From: Prinsepia uniflora
Taxonomy: Eukaryota; Streptophyta; Magnoliopsida; Rosales; Rosaceae
Direction of reading: 5' to 3'
Assembly: GCA_032719365.1 (NCBI GenBank)
Contig: CM064875.1
Location: 34,928,693-34,992,692, forward strand
Length of the DNA: 64,000 nucleotides
In this document: positions 1-12,279 of the stretch, one piece after another
Layout: every line of letters begins with the position of its first letter
Numbering within the stretch: the first letter of the stretch is position 1
Made by a program: the position numbers and the translations under genes
The notes under the pieces: model-generated
What the model saw: only the letters and a program-made list of their open reading frames with translations
What the model was told of the DNA's origin: nothing
The model's database searches: none

Positions 1-435
1 GTCGAGGGCCGTTCTCAAGTTAGAAACCCTCGTCAGAAAATCTTCTTGATGAGCAATCTGACAAGCATGCAAACTTAATCAAACGAGCAAGTCTAGAATA
101 ACTATGGGGGTTCAACGAATCGTGGTAGTGAGGATAAGATATACACTCTGTCGCACTCTGCTTCACATTCAACGACTTAGGGGAATAGATGGCACCATGG
201 CTGCCAAACTCATCCTTCACGACACAATTAACTTCACTCCAACGACTTGAGGAGAATACTGGATAAACAACTTCTGGGGATCTAGCGTTGAATATATTTG
301 GATGAAGATCTGCATCATCGACTTAGGACTTCTTCAACTTCTCCATTTTCCCCGCAAATCTAGAACGAGCAATTCCCGCAACGGTTCTCTACATTGAGCT
401 TCGTTCATTTAAAGGAAACTTTAGACCCCATAAAG
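1..435. other. Unassigned sequence
   Basis: No open frame, LTR end or repeat is recognisable here. It lies directly upstream of a decayed gag and is probably the 5' part of the same dead element, but the sequence gives no independent support for that. Confidence 0.4.
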
Positions 436-875
436 CACATTGACTATTATTATTAAGTCATGGTATCTCATCGACACAGTGATGGACTAATGTGTAAAAT
501 ATTTCAAGCTTCACTTAACGGTCAAGCTATGATGTAGTTCAAACATCTCTCTCAAATGTCTACCCTCTTCACTCGAGGAACTAGCACTCGCCTTCGTGAT
601 GGAATACTCCCTGCTTCTTATGGTCAAAGTAAAAGAAGATCATCTCTTCTTCATGAGAAGGAGATCTAAGGAATCTCTCTGTCAATGAAGATTTTGCAAG
701 GAAAACTCTTGCATCGTAGGATGCAGTGACCTTGCCACTACAATGACTTTCAAACAAGGACTACCTTTGGACATCCAACTCTATGGAGGCATTGTGATGA
801 ACAATACTTGCATTCTAACCATAATGCTCTATCTAGCGAAGTGACACGCATATTGGGAAGATGAAAAACTATTGG
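436..875 (+). pseudogene. Decayed Ty3/gypsy gag (Retrotrans_gag domain)
   Basis: Gag forms the capsid of the retrotransposon particle. Reading from 436 the frame gives HIDYYY, a stop, then VMVSHRHSDGLMCKIFQASL, NGQAMM, a stop and FKHLSQMS. This matches the usual plant gypsy gag run with a conserved SD.LMC..F..SL..A...WF pattern, with the tryptophan codon now TAG. From 638 a second frame continues with DHLFFMRRRSKESL and later TMTFKQGLPLDIQLY and GIVMNNTC, the familiar F..GLP...LY..L pattern. The frame change and at least three stops show it is dead. The strand is plus, opposite to the LTR-like piece that follows at 1541-2300, so the two probably belong to different elements. Confidence 0.7.
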
Positions 876-1540
876 CGTGCACAATAGAGCACATCAAGAC
901 GGGCAAAAAGCCTGCCAAAGGTACAATGCCATTAAAGGGTGACACGAAGTCCAAAACTCCCTCCGCGAGATCAAACAAGTGAAAAATTGATAGGAAATAA
1001 AATAAGAAAAAATATCTAATTTATTGTATCTAGGTTAAAATCTTTACAAGTGCATAAAATTGAAGAATAGTATAGCAGCGAAGCAAAGTTGAATCTCTCG
1101 AGGACTTGTTCAAAAAATATATCACTCAATTTGAATTTATTAACTCTGTCACAAACTCTAAAAACTACTTGGACATGCAAGACATTAATGACACGACAAG
1201 GACAAAAAACAAGACACGACACAAAAAATAAGAAACACAAAGAACACACAGTACAACACTCTAAATTGAAACACAACAAGGGAGGAGTTGGATTATTCTT
1301 CAAAATTGGAATGCAAACAAGTAAGTAAATTGCAAAAATATAAAATTCAATAAAAGGTAAAAAATTGGTAGTTCTAAGTTAAGAAAGGAAAATTACGACG
1401 CACTATCCACCTCTAAACAATTAAGTCGTTAACGTGGTTTTCAAGATTAGATTACTATGGAAGTTTTGAATCTGATTCCCATATAGGGCCCCTATATTGA
1501 GTCATAGATGGATTACCAAGTCCAACAATAATTATGCAAG
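876..1540. other. Non-coding retrotransposon-like sequence
   Basis: AT-rich, with no credible coding. Around 1078-1110 it has a motif of the form 'aaagttgaatctctcgagga' followed by cttgttca. A related motif recurs at about 1600-1635 and again at 59487-59520 in the Athila-like LTR region. It is probably a fragment of that repeat family; no boundary can be placed. Confidence 0.4.
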
Positions 1541-2300
1541 ACAAGTGATCTACTTGTAATAACTTTGCAAGTGCACAAGACAAGTAGCTATTATAGTGGC
1601 ACAACAAAGGTTGAATTCAGCAGGGACTTGTTCAAGGTATCCAATTTGTTTAGGTCCAATTAGCTTAGATGTGAAAAGTGCAAGATTGGGGGGGGGGGGG
1701 GGGGGGGGGGTATGTATTTGGTTGCTTGTATTGCAAGTAAAGTGATGATTAGGTTTCTAAATTGCTTTTAAAGGTAGAATTAGGGTTAACTATCCACCCT
1801 ACCACTTGTTATCTTCCTTAGTCCTTATTAGTCATCTTCATTTAGTGATTAAATTAGGTGCATGTGCCTAAGGCAGGGTGTATGCTCATTAGACACATTT
1901 TATCATGTCTTACCTTGTATTCTCGAGGCAAATTCTATCACAATGTTTTGGTGATGCTTTGCATGCAAAAAAGGATTTTAGGACACCGCATTAACCTAAG
2001 AGTATAAACATGCCTGAGGTTTATGAATTCAATCTACAACTAAAAGTACACCTCTTAATGTTGATGCTTACATTTACTAGATATATATGACAATCTAACC
2101 TAGCACATTTCATTTACAATTTCATGCATATAAGTTAGCTACTCATACACAGTCCCATTGAGTTCATTATGCAAAGTAGATCGATTCAATTCACACACAC
2201 GATGAAGATAAGTAAATAAGGAACTAAGTACAACAACTCATAGTAAGGGCTTCAAGTAGCCCTAATCCATAAAGACTACTCACTCATGATTGAAATAAAG
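1541..2300 (-). mobile_element. Diverged fragment of the Athila-like LTR family
   Basis: This stretch runs colinear with 59450-60240 in the same text orientation. Shared landmarks include the 'acaaaggt.gaat...gacttgttca' motif, a G run, a block on moderation of 'catgca...gg' and the end block 'gggcttcaa..a.ccctaatcc' followed by 'actactcac'. Identity is low, so this is an older copy. Strand is given as minus because the better-preserved copy belongs to an element whose integrase is on the minus strand. Confidence 0.5.
1688..1710. repeat. Poly-G tract (23 G)
   Basis: A run of 23 G followed by tatgtatttgg. It occupies about the same place in the repeat as the G-rich stretch near 59570. Length in the assembly is unreliable for such tracts. 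Confidence 0.9.
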
Positions 2301-2310
2301 TAGACTGGCT

Positions 2311-2445
2311 TAGGAACTACGGAGCACTACCTCAACGTCTGAGTCACGGTCCTAATCTCAGGAACTACGGAGCTTTACCTCGACGTCTAAGACTGCTCAC
2401 AAGTCTCAGGAACTATGGAGCATTACCTGAACGTCCGAGACCATT
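2311..2445. repeat. Three tandem copies of a 48-bp unit
   Basis: The unit containing AGGAACTACGGAGC, a TACCTCAACGTC-like block and GAG starts near 2312, 2360 and 2408, so the period is 48 bp. The copies differ by several substitutions. Confidence 0.8.
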
Positions 2446-3309
2446 GGACCCATAGGCATCTCGAGAAGGGACTTCACATCACATCCTACATCATATCAAA
2501 GTCAGATCATAATCACCACACACAATCTCAACACCACAATCATCACGAATACCGAGGAACCACATATCCATATTAACATCACAATCCAAACCACAAATCC
2601 ATATCGCGGGCCTAAGTCCCAAACCACAACTCAAGAAAACCTCGTAAAACGAGCCATTACAATGTCCATAAAAACATATAAAAAAACCCAATTTTTCATT
2701 GATCAACTAATCATATAACCACGATAGAAAGCGTATAAAACCGTTTACTAAGACTTAGTAATGATCCATTGTATAAGAAGCCCAATTTCCTCGCAAAACA
2801 CGTTATTTAGATATTTCTTAAGAATTTGAAAAACTCTCAAAATCCACATAAATAGTACACAAAGAATCATCCAAAAATTCTCATTATAAATCATATAAAC
2901 CATACAAAAATGCATGCATAGGGTTAGGACAACAAAATCCACTCATTGTACCACCACTCGCTCAAAACAAAAGCCGTCAGCCAATCCGAAGCCTCTGGGA
3001 CGTCCGGGCCTTTCAAAGTCATACCCGTGGGTCACTAACAATCAATATAAGTTCATACAATAAACCCTCACGAACACTAAGATCGAAAATGCCTCTTGGA
3101 CAAGCTTCTCGAGGAGAAAACCTCCAAAACACCAACCAAATGATCCCCGATCAACCTGAAACCACCAACATTGGATTCAGGGCGTCGAAACCTTTCGAAC
3201 AAGATCAGTTTAACTTCAAAATTCGTGCTCATACGCCAGTCAAAATTGGGTCAACGTTAACGTTACTGTTGATGTCACCTGCTGATGTTAGCCTGACATC
3301 TGACAACTT

Positions 3310-3475
3310 GCCATGTGGCACCACCCGATAGGTGCCACATGTCACCCTCTAACTTGTGCCACGTGTCACATGCTAACGTCACCGCTGATGTCATCTTGCA
3401 AAATCACCTGCCACGTAGGCTCTGACAATCCCTAACAGGTTGCCATGTGGCACCACCTGATTTGCCACGTGTCCT
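3310..3475. promoter_or_regulatory. Cluster of G-box-like motifs in the E LTR
   Basis: CACGTG occurs at 3360-3365 and 3466-3471, with near-matches (CCATGTGG, CCACATG, CCACGTAG) between them. CACGTG is the core bound by plant bZIP and bHLH factors. The same kind of cluster is present in the C-family LTRs (19347-19429, 51217-51321, 56550-56621). Function is inferred from the motif only. Confidence 0.5.
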
Positions 3476-4063
3476 AATAGCGATGACATGAACTACCACG
3501 TCATCATCATCAACCTCCCGTCGAGTTAACCCAGTTTACTATAACGGGTCGTTCGACCCGAATTGTGATGCGGTCCAAACTCCCTCGTTTTGATCGTTTT
3601 CCACCATTTTTCCTCCACTAGACTTCTAAGGGAATCGATCTATGGAATTAAAATTTAGAGAAAGTACCTCAAATTCACTTACCAAGCTTGATCCTTCAAG
3701 GTTTACTTTCAAACTCGTCCCCAAGACGATTCCAGCACCTAAAATTCCTATTTCTTGGCTCGACACACTCACAAAGGCTCATAGAACACAATCAAGACTT
3801 CAGTTACTATCCAAATCGTCTAAAAAGTGAAAAACCTAAAACTTACACACAGGGGCTCACGAGTTACCTAGGTTTTTCGAGTTTTCCAGTAGCGTTCACG
3901 GTGGTCCTTGCTTCCAGCTCTTCCCCTCACTCTCAGCCACTCTCTGGGTTCTCCAAACCAACACCAGCTGATGAAGACATGAAGAAAAAATGGGGATAAG
4001 GTGGTCGGGTGTGTGGAAAATGAAAGAGTGAGGGAGGGTTAAGGATCAAATGTGAGGGTCATA

Positions 4064-4089
4064 GGATGAGTGACACTTGTCACTCATCA
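4064..4089. promoter_or_regulatory. Conserved LTR palindrome (E copy)
   Basis: Arms GATGAGTGACA and TGTCACTCATC separated by two bases. It is the same palindrome as in the D, C, B and H LTRs. On the minus strand it lies in the upstream part of the LTR, where a promoter is expected. Confidence 0.6.
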
Positions 4090-4396
4090 TGTGGTCCCTA
4101 CCAAATATTTCTTGGCCCCACAATAGACAAAAAAATGTGATTTTTCTTGTAATGTGTGCACTGTAAAAATCACCCAAAATCTTTCGTGACCCATAAAATA
4201 ACCTTCCGATGTCCAAAATCGACGTGTCGCCTGTCTACGTAATCACCATCCCGCGTTCTACATAATGGACCTCAGTCCACAGGAAAATGACCTCCCGGGT
4301 TAAAAGTCAACATTTAACTTTGACCACCGAATGTCAACCCTTTGACCAGGGCCAAAATAGTCATTTTCCAATTCTTCAAATGTTCGGGCCTTTACA

Positions 4397-6428
4397 ATCT
4401 ACCCCCCTTTAAAGAATTTCATCCGTGAAATTCACACAGATCCATGTCCAAAACTATGGAAACTCAATACCGCCTCCAACTCGAGGCGCTCCCATGTGCA
4501 TGTCCACATGCATAATCCATCCACAGTACTCATAAGAACATAACGTCACCTGACGTTAACTAGAATCGAACAGTCAATGCCAATCCTCAATGATTGTACC
4601 TGATATATCTGCTCTCTCTCTAAGGAATCACAAGTCATCTTCCATTAGGAAGCCTCACCACCAACAATACCCACGACGAATTGTCGTGACGAGCTGGTAA
4701 TGCATCGACTCTACTGTTTCCATCCAAGTTTATTACCAAAGTACGACTCGTACCAGAATCTTCTTACGATACCTTGACTCACCAAGAGGCCAACTCTGTG
4801 GTCCTGAATCCTCTCAAGTCCCACTCCAGTAGCTCACTCAACTAGAGTGCATTTTGACCACATCGAATATTTGCTCTAGTTGGGGTAACCATGAATCAGT
4901 TTCAATAAGGTTCCTCTGCCAACAACCATGGCTCAGAGCTCCAAGCTCGTACAACACTGAACCTTCTATAACCTCTTTCATCTAAAGCACAGTATTCGAC
5001 GCATGGTCCAAATATCTAAATGAACAGTCAATCTTGGATCCAATCCGATTACTATACTGCGTTCATCTCAGACCCAATTCGACTATCATATGGCTACCAT
5101 GCCAATCATGGCCTGACACTAGACCCTGTCCGTTCGATCCCAGATCCAGAAAAATAGCATACTTAACTCAAAATCCTTTCCGAGTTCTCCTGGTCACCCG
5201 TCGAACACTTGAGACATGTCCCAACACGTACTCCCCGAGAACTCCCAAGAGAAACTGTCTAGTTCACTAAACCATTTCAATCTCTTGGTTAATTCTAAAG
5301 GTCAACTGATTTTCATCTACCAAGACGTACCAATCCTGAGTGGAAAATCTCGCCGGTTACTTACCTCGACCCCCATCTTGAAGATGCGAAGGGTTGGATC
5401 CTGAAGCTGTACTATAAACCTTTAATCCAGCCATATATGTCTCACGGGGACATTGCCCAATAATTCCCCACAGTCATTTACCGCGAGCACAAATCCTCCA
5501 TTCGGAGGTCTAATAACAAGATAGATTAAGCGTATTCATAAGAGATAACGAGATTACAAACATCCCACTCGAGGCAGCAGCTCTATCTCCTCTGCCTCTA
5601 GTTCAACTCACTTAGAGTACCAACACATAAGTCTTAGATGATCTATAATGCTCATGTACATCTCCCTAAGAGATAATGAGTCAAACTCTTATATACATGT
5701 GCCATTACGGCAAGCTCCCAAACGTGGGTAAACTAGGTCATTTCGAGACATCTCAACCGCCTAGATGCATAAGTAAAAACCTTCATGTACAACACAAGTG
5801 CACCATTTAAACCCGTGTATCGATGTATGATTGTCATTTGCAAAACCTCCATTATCGTTCAAGATAGTCAAACCAGGGTAGTAGTCAATCGTTTCTCAAT
5901 TCCTGAGAACTCTGCTCATACAAATCATCTCAACAAAAAAAATCATGAATAGGAAACCAACACTAGTGCAACCAAACTAATACTTGTTCAACTGGGCATA
6001 CTCTTTTTCCACCTTAGGGTTATCACCACTAAGTTTCGATATTCCACAAGTGCCTTTGCACTCCTCATTCACGTCAAGGTGTTACCCAATTTCTATAATG
6101 ATCTGTAACTTTCGGAAGATGCCATGCATCATGTCCATCACTGTCGCTGGGGCGTTAGTTAACCCAAATGTCACGACCCAAAACTTTACATTCATGAAAC
6201 CTAGAAGTGAAGAGCAATGAAGAAAGTTCGCTACAAAGAACTTCCACAATAAGGATTTCTAGTCACATTATCGCGATGGTTAGCTACCAATCGTCAATCC
6301 CAAAATCTTAGGGTGCAATCCATTTTCCGCACAAAAGACACTGGGGCTCCCCCAGAGTACATCATAAGTCAACGAACCCTAACTCTGCTAAATCATGTAG
6401 CTAAACCCTCAATATTCTCAACTCTGTC
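4397..6428 (-). mobile_element. Element E internal region, 3' half
   Basis: This follows the 3' LTR through a polypurine tract. It holds no intact frame. On the minus strand about 4850-4970 aligns with the C-family internal region near 54780-54920 (GAG.TCTGAG.C.TGGT.GTTGGC.AGAGGAAC and what follows), so E and C are related. Traces of reverse transcriptase lie at 5980-6355. The region is interrupted at 6428/6429 by a solo D LTR and resumes at 9051. Confidence 0.7.
5980..6355 (-). pseudogene. Decayed reverse transcriptase (pol) of element E
   Basis: On the minus strand 6353-6312 reads GAPVSFVRKMDCTLRF, the start of the Ty3/gypsy RT domain (G.PV.FV.KKDG.LR). Further on, 6200-6121 gives VTFGLTNAPATVMDMMHGIF, matching the MPFGLTNAPA.FM..MN.VF block. 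At 6018-5982 KVEKEYAQLNK matches the stretch after the catalytic loop (S.EEH..HL). The catalytic YxDD region itself cannot be read, and the blocks lie in different frames with stops between them. This identifies the element as Ty3/gypsy but non-functional. Confidence 0.7.
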
Positions 6429-7194
6429 TGACACGACCCATCCCAATCCCCCCGGGATTAACGTAGGATGTGTCATGCTCCTATCTGACATGAAGTGTTA
6501 AACGAGGGATAATACGTACCTCAGCCCATACGGGGCTCCCAGAGAGTGCCAGGATTGGTGGAGGAGTGCGATGTCTCGTTCTCTGCTACAGTCGCATCGT
6601 GATGAACCTGAAGGGCAATAAAACCATTCAGAACTGTGAGTGAACGAAAATCAATAAATTTATAAAAATGCATTTTGTAAATATATTTATGCCCTTCACT
6701 AAAAAGTATGCATGTATCGAAAATCAGTAATCAAAACATTTTCTCAAATAATCCATTAGGGCCTTAGCCCAAAAACTGTAAATCCAAAAGCAAGTGGGCC
6801 ACAGCCCAAATCCATAAACACAAATCCAACCGAAAAAACATTTCATAGATCTAATAGTACATATTTACCACATAACCATCTCTGGCATCCCAGATGCCTA
6901 GCGTCCCAGATGCTTCATATCTCACGGTAATAAGCAACGCGTGCTACCCGGGGTCTCTCCGGGTCATTATCTCTGATATCCTAGATGTCTGACGTCCCAG
7001 ACGTCTACTCGTAGCATTCCTGCTTCTGAGTCACTAGAGGGTCCGGTAGCTCCGTATAATGACCCCTCGCAGGCAATGCACCATGACTTCCCCAGTTTCA
7101 CAGACACCTGGAGAAGACCATCACATATCCTCATATTAAGATGGTATATGGAAAACAGTTTTACGAAGTCATTTCAAAGCATCTCAATGGGCCC

Positions 7195-7450
7195 TACGCA
7201 AAATCTCCATAAAATATCACAAAACTATTTAGAGTCCCCGACTAGAAATCACGTTTAAGAAACATAGGGTCTCAGACCCGAAATAACATTTATAAAACTC
7301 AACTGGGCCTCATGCCCGACTTTGTAAACCACTGGGCCCCCGGCCTGATCATAAGACTCAAAAGGGTCTCAGCCAGATTTTGTAAACCAACTGGGCCCCT
7401 CGCCCAATCACATAATTCAAATGGGTCTCATGCCTGAATTCATCTTTGCA
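7195..7450. repeat. Minisatellite inside D solo LTR
   Basis: Repeats with a core of the type AAACTCAACTGGGCCTCATGCCCGA-like units, about 30 bp apart. The 'GGGCC...GCCC' core is itself a short inverted repeat. The equivalent array in the plus-strand D LTR is at 12280-12560. Confidence 0.7.
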
Positions 7451-8676
7451 AAACCAAAACCATGCCATGGAACCATAAATAGACTCACAATCACATAGCC
7501 ATAGCATAAACTCATAAACCTCAATAAGCGTGTAAATACGGGATTACCTCGAAATACATGCCATCATGTAAACCACTAGTGCCACAATCATCATCATAGA
7601 AATCACGAATGTAAAACTTATAAAATAGTTATGCATGCATCACAGTTCAGAAAACGAAGTCCACTCACAGATTGTCCTACGCTGCCGTCTCGATACGCAT
7701 GCCACAAGCCTTCCCGGGGCCCATCCCTATCACCGGGATACCCAAACCTGTCCAAACCACACTAGAGGGTTACTAACCTCTTCATTAACCTCCTATTAAA
7801 GCCCCGTAATTTTCCCGAATTTTTAACTATTTTTAAACTCGATTCAAAACCATCGGAGATCCCGAAACATATCTAGACGATGTCCGATCGACACGAAACC
7901 AGTTCCAAAATGTTCGTTACATCGAATAGATTAAACGTCATGCTGAAAACCTCCCCAAAATTCCCTCCACGTGCCCCCACACGTCGCCACAAGCGGTTGC
8001 ACGTGAAGCCCACGCACAACAGCACTGTTCATCGTCAAGCTTGGGTGAACCCGGTTCACTTGGTTTTCCGATTCGACCAAACCGGCAAACCGATCCGGCC
8101 GGTTCTCAATCAATAACCAACCATTTTCCATTCTTTTAATTCCTAAAGGTTCCTAATACCCTTCCCTATTGATCCACCACCTTAAAACACAGGAAAAACA
8201 AACAAAACCAACCTCCAAGGATCGACAATGGCGACGTGCCTGCAACCTCAACGTGCCATCCACTCCAGCCACCTTAGTCCTCAAATCCGGCACCAATCGA
8301 CTCCTCTGAGTCCTAGGAACACAACCCAATCATCATCCCCGATCGAAAAACCTTAAAAACAACTTTCAAAATTCGACCCAAAACGTACCGTTTTTGTGAT
8401 CTTTGGCCACCATCGACGACGGCTTGAAACGTGGGCACCAGCGTCATCCTCTCATCTCACTCTCCCATCTTTATTCAAAGTCCAAAGGCTTTAGGTGAGG
8501 TTTGGAGGGGTTGTGGCTAGGTTGATGTTCGAGTGTTTGGAAGAAAATGGAGAAGACGACCCGCGGGGAAGAAGAGTGAGAATTGAGTGTTTTTCTCCTT
8601 AATCAATTAATTAATTAAATAATCCAAAAGTCACCAATCAGAATCAAGATCCACATTTTAGGGTTACCCACCAATG

Positions 8677-8702
8677 GGATGAGTGACACTTGTCACTCAT
8701 CC
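8677..8702. promoter_or_regulatory. Conserved LTR palindrome (D solo copy)
   Basis: Perfect arms GGATGAGTGACA and TGTCACTCATCC with a 2-bp spacer. CCAAT lies next to it at 8671-8675. In LTR orientation the order is palindrome, then inverted CCAAT box, then an AT-rich stretch. Confidence 0.65.
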
Positions 8703-9050
8703 AAGGGCCCCATAGAAAATATCTTACCAATCCAATTAAATTAATATTATATTCGAATTTCGAGTCGTAAATCCCCGATATCGCTCCCGTGACCATAACT
8801 TTTCCGTCGGACGTCCGATTTCGATGTGTCACCTGTCTACAGATGCGTGACGTCCCGATCTATGTAACAGTTCTCGGTCCTCGTCCATCGGACCTCCCTG
8901 GTCAAAAGTCAACATTTTGCCCAAGACTAGGGGTAAAACAGTCATTTTAGACCGTCCGTCCGATTTCTCTCAACTAATCCCCGATTAGTCATTTAAACCA
9001 TAATTAATTAATATATAATCCCGATATTTGGGATGGGTCGTCACACTGTC

Positions 9051-10637
9051 GGTACCATCCGACGTGGTGGTTGCGAAAAGGGTTAAATACCCGGAACCTC
9101 CTCATGAGGTGACAACCATGTAAATCCTACGAAAACGCATATGGAGATTATTACATAACCGATATCTCCCAAGCTCACTGTGTTATCCAGGGACATCACA
9201 ACACAAATCCACTATCCTTAACAGCTATTCTATAATAACTTCCCGGCTTCCAAAGCTGAACTAACTCCTAGAAGTAGTCAGGACTACCAAATACCATTGG
9301 TTCCTCAAATACTAACAGAGGTGTAATGGGTAGTCCGCCAAACTACCCTTAAAACCAAGTCCAAATCATAAAAATTTCCAAAGGAATCCAATCCATCGTA
9401 CTATCAAAACATTTCTACCCAGATCTAATGGTCTCAATCGTTGAACTAGCCATGAGCATAGTATCGGTAAGAGTACTGAAACTCGTGTCCCAACCCATTG
9501 GGTTCAACTCGAGTCAACAAAAGGGATAAAGTGTGTTGGTTTGTATTCCACCAATACTCGTGCATCCAAGCCAAGGCAAGACAAAACATATGTATCTAAT
9601 CCAAGTGTAGTCCACCGAACTAGAAAAATACTAATATCTCAAGCAGCACTCTCAGGGTCCTCTCCGTCCCGTTCATCGACCACTGCAATCACACCTCAGA
9701 GCTAGAAGTGTCCCTCTTCAAAGCTCCCTGGAAAATGCATACGCTAGACGCCCTCGGTGCCAATTGGAAACATCTGATCTTTCTTGGGATTTCGTCAAAC
9801 TCATCTCCCTCAGAGATGCCACACCTACTAGAGTCCAGAATATGGTAAGTCCTTTAGCTAGCACCATCGCTCAAGTCCTACTCCAAGACCCGATGCAAAC
9901 CGACAAAGCCTCAATGCCTTAATCATCGTCGCACCCAGTCCAAATCGAGCCAAAACTAGAAATATCTATTCATACTGAGCAAACCTCATATACCTCTTCA
10001 TCAAAGGCAGAAATCCTAGCTCTCAAGCTTCTCGATAAAATTGGAGGCAAATGTGATGTATGAGAGTCTCAATAGTCACATCCAAATTCGTAAAAAGCAA
10101 TGTCTGCCACCAACCATATGCAGAACAATCTGGTTAAAACACCGGTATTAGTACCACACGCTCACAAGGGTAACCCATCGCCCGTACGATCGGCTCAAAA
10201 GTGATATCCACTAATCGATCACCACGAAATCCGATCCACAACTGCCACGTTCCTGGCAATTCCATTCACCTGTACACGAATAAAGGTCATCAACAACCCC
10301 TGCCGCTCCTAGCAGCACATCTATCCGGATCGACCATCGGTCATATCTCCATGTAATCACTATCTTGGGATCCAATCAACTGAAAAATCCACGGCTCCAA
10401 GTCGCTGAGCTGACACAAAAATCGACCTTTCTCGAGGTCCAACCTTGCTGAAATATGGCATCCATTGCCTAACATAACCAATATGAGGTCCTTTCTCATT
10501 AACTTTTCTATCCTTCTCCTTATTACGAGACTGATGACGTGGATGTCATGATAGAGGCATCACATTAGTAACGGAACTATCGTACACACTCAGTGTGCAG
10601 TTCCAAAAGATAGCAACCTAGCGCATTGATACCAAGT
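9051..10637 (-). mobile_element. Element E internal region, 5' half
   Basis: Continuation of the E internal region after the solo LTR. No protein can be read with confidence on either strand. It ends at the primer-binding site next to the 5' LTR. Confidence 0.65.
10621..10634 (-). promoter_or_regulatory. Primer-binding site of element E (tRNA-iMet type)
   Basis: The minus strand reads TGGTATCAATGCGC, close to the initiator tRNA-Met complement TGGTATCAGAGC. It lies three bases inside the LTR end. It fixes the orientation of element E. Confidence 0.75.
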
Positions 10638-10918
10638 TGATTGGACCCTCCTCGTGATCCCCCTTGATTAGCGTGGGAGGACCTGCTCCCATTTAACACG
10701 TCATGCAAAAATGCTAAAGTACCCTCGATATTTACGTATGTCTACTTACCATGTGTCAGACAAGGGATAGGGTATCTAGAGTACGTAAATCTACGTGATG
10801 CCTTAGCCTTCACACAGCCCGCGCCCGCGATCAACTTGGAGGGTGTCAAAACCAATAAAATGTTTGAGTGGACAAAAACAAAGGTTTATAAAAACATAAT
10901 TTGAAACACAACATTTAC
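10638..10918 (-). mobile_element. 5' LTR of element E, first piece
   Basis: The minus-strand LTR end ...GGGTCCAATCA abuts the primer site. The piece stops at 10918, where the D composite begins, and resumes at about 17655. Confidence 0.75.
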
Positions 10919-11261
10919 TATAACAACCCGTCCCGAATATTAGGATTTAATATTGATTATTATGGAATTAGTAGGACTAACCGGGGGTTAGTTGAGAGAA
11001 TTCAGGCTGATGGTGTAAAATGACCATTTTGCCCCAAAAATTAGGCAAAATGTTGACTTTGGACCCGAATGGTCAAATGCACGGAGACCAATGACCGTGA
11101 CGTAGGTCGTGACGTCACGAGTCCGTAGACAGGCGGCACTTCGAAATCGGACGACGAACAGTGAAGTTATGGTCACTGGATCGGAATCGGGTTAATTAGC
11201 GTCTCAGGATTCTAATTAAATAATGAAATCTGATTGGCTAATTAATTAATGTAGGGCCCTT

Positions 11262-11287
11262 GGATGAGTGACAAGTGTCACTCATCC
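11262..11287. promoter_or_regulatory. Conserved LTR palindrome (D1 copy, perfect)
   Basis: Arms GGATGAGTGACA and TGTCACTCATCC with AG between, 26 bp in all. It is followed directly by CATTGG (an inverted CCAAT box), then an AT-rich stretch and TCTCTCTTCCCTTCCC, an order typical of plant promoters. No factor can be named. Confidence 0.65.
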
Positions 11288-12279
11288 CATTGGTCACTCC
11301 CCCTAAGTTGTGGATCTATGTTCTGATTGGGTAGGTTTTATTATTTTAATATTTTAATGTCACTCATCAATTTCTCTCTTCCCTTCCCGTGCACCATTCT
11401 TCCATTTTCTTCTAACTCAAACAAACAAACAAATACCTACCACCCCATTACCCTATCATCCTTTGTGTTCGTGTGAGAGACAATGGGACTGAATGATTAA
11501 ACAGGATGGAGAGACTGTGAATGGTGAGGCTGAGGGACGACGGGGGTCACGACAGCACAGTAGAAAAACTGAAGCTGGTGAAACCAACCCCCTACTAAAA
11601 CGCTCAAACTTCATCTGTTGCTTGTGACATGTGAATGGAACTTAGAGAGGAAGTCGAGACGACCGTGGTGGTGGCCACGACGGTGATTGCGACGGATTGC
11701 GTTTGATTCAAAAATGGTCGATTGCGTTTCAATGGTTTTTGATCGATTTGGCTGGTTGCATAATGTTCCTGAGGTTGAGATGAGTCGAAAGGACTTCGAA
11801 TTATCGTTAGAGGAGGTCGGGATCGAGAGTACTCGAAGGAGGAAGGTTGGCCATGTTGTTCAAGGCTCGAAGGTATAATTCTAGGCCTGTTTTCTTTGTT
11901 TCAAGATCAGAGGGATGTTGCTGGGGATTCGATGAACCTTTCGGAATTAACAAGATCAAAAAATGGTTGTGATTCGAGGGAGAACTGGTAGGGTCAGGTC
12001 GCTGGTTTGGTCGAATCGAAAAACCAGGAAAACTTGGTTCACGCGAAGTTGACGATGCACTGTTCACGATGCCTGGCTTTCACACGCAGCACCTTTGGGT
12101 GGTGCATGAGGGCGCGTGATGTCGTATTTCAGGATATGGTCAACATGTGATTTTTTCTTTTTGATGTAACGAACATTTTGGGACATTTTTCGAGCCAATC
12201 GGACGCCGTGCTTATATTGTGCTTATATGTGTTGGTATTTCTATGATGGTTTGATGGAATGATTTTGGATTTGGAAATA

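Larger units (their letters stand above)
2305..4396 (-). mobile_element. 3' LTR of element E (left-truncated)
   Basis: On the minus strand the LTR begins at 4396 with TGTAAAGGCCCGAAC. It is immediately preceded (minus sense) by a polypurine tract AAAGGGGGGTAGAT and the usual sequence of the form GAATTTCAC-GATGAAATTC. The body runs to about 2305, where similarity stops without a proper LTR end, so the downstream part is missing. Its stretch 2690-3270 matches 17683-18276, the interrupted 5' LTR of the same element. It contains a 3 x 48-bp repeat (2311-2445), a CACGTG-rich stretch and the conserved palindrome at 4064-4089. Confidence 0.75.
6429..9045 (-). mobile_element. Solo LTR, family D
   Basis: A 2,617-bp LTR on the minus strand. 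The plus text begins TGACACGACCCATCCC and ends GGGATGGGTCGTCACA, giving TGTGACGACCC...GGGTCGTGTCA on the minus strand. It is flanked by a perfect 5-bp target duplication CTGTC (6424-6428 and 9046-9050), and the host sequence of element E continues on both sides. There is no primer site or polypurine tract next to it, so it is a solo LTR left by recombination between two LTRs. It aligns over its length with the D LTR at 10919-13362. Confidence 0.93.

Noticed and set aside
7195..7450. CRISPR-like array from regularly spaced repeats
   Set aside because: Units are contiguous and degenerate with no unique spacers; it is an LTR minisatellite in a plant genome.
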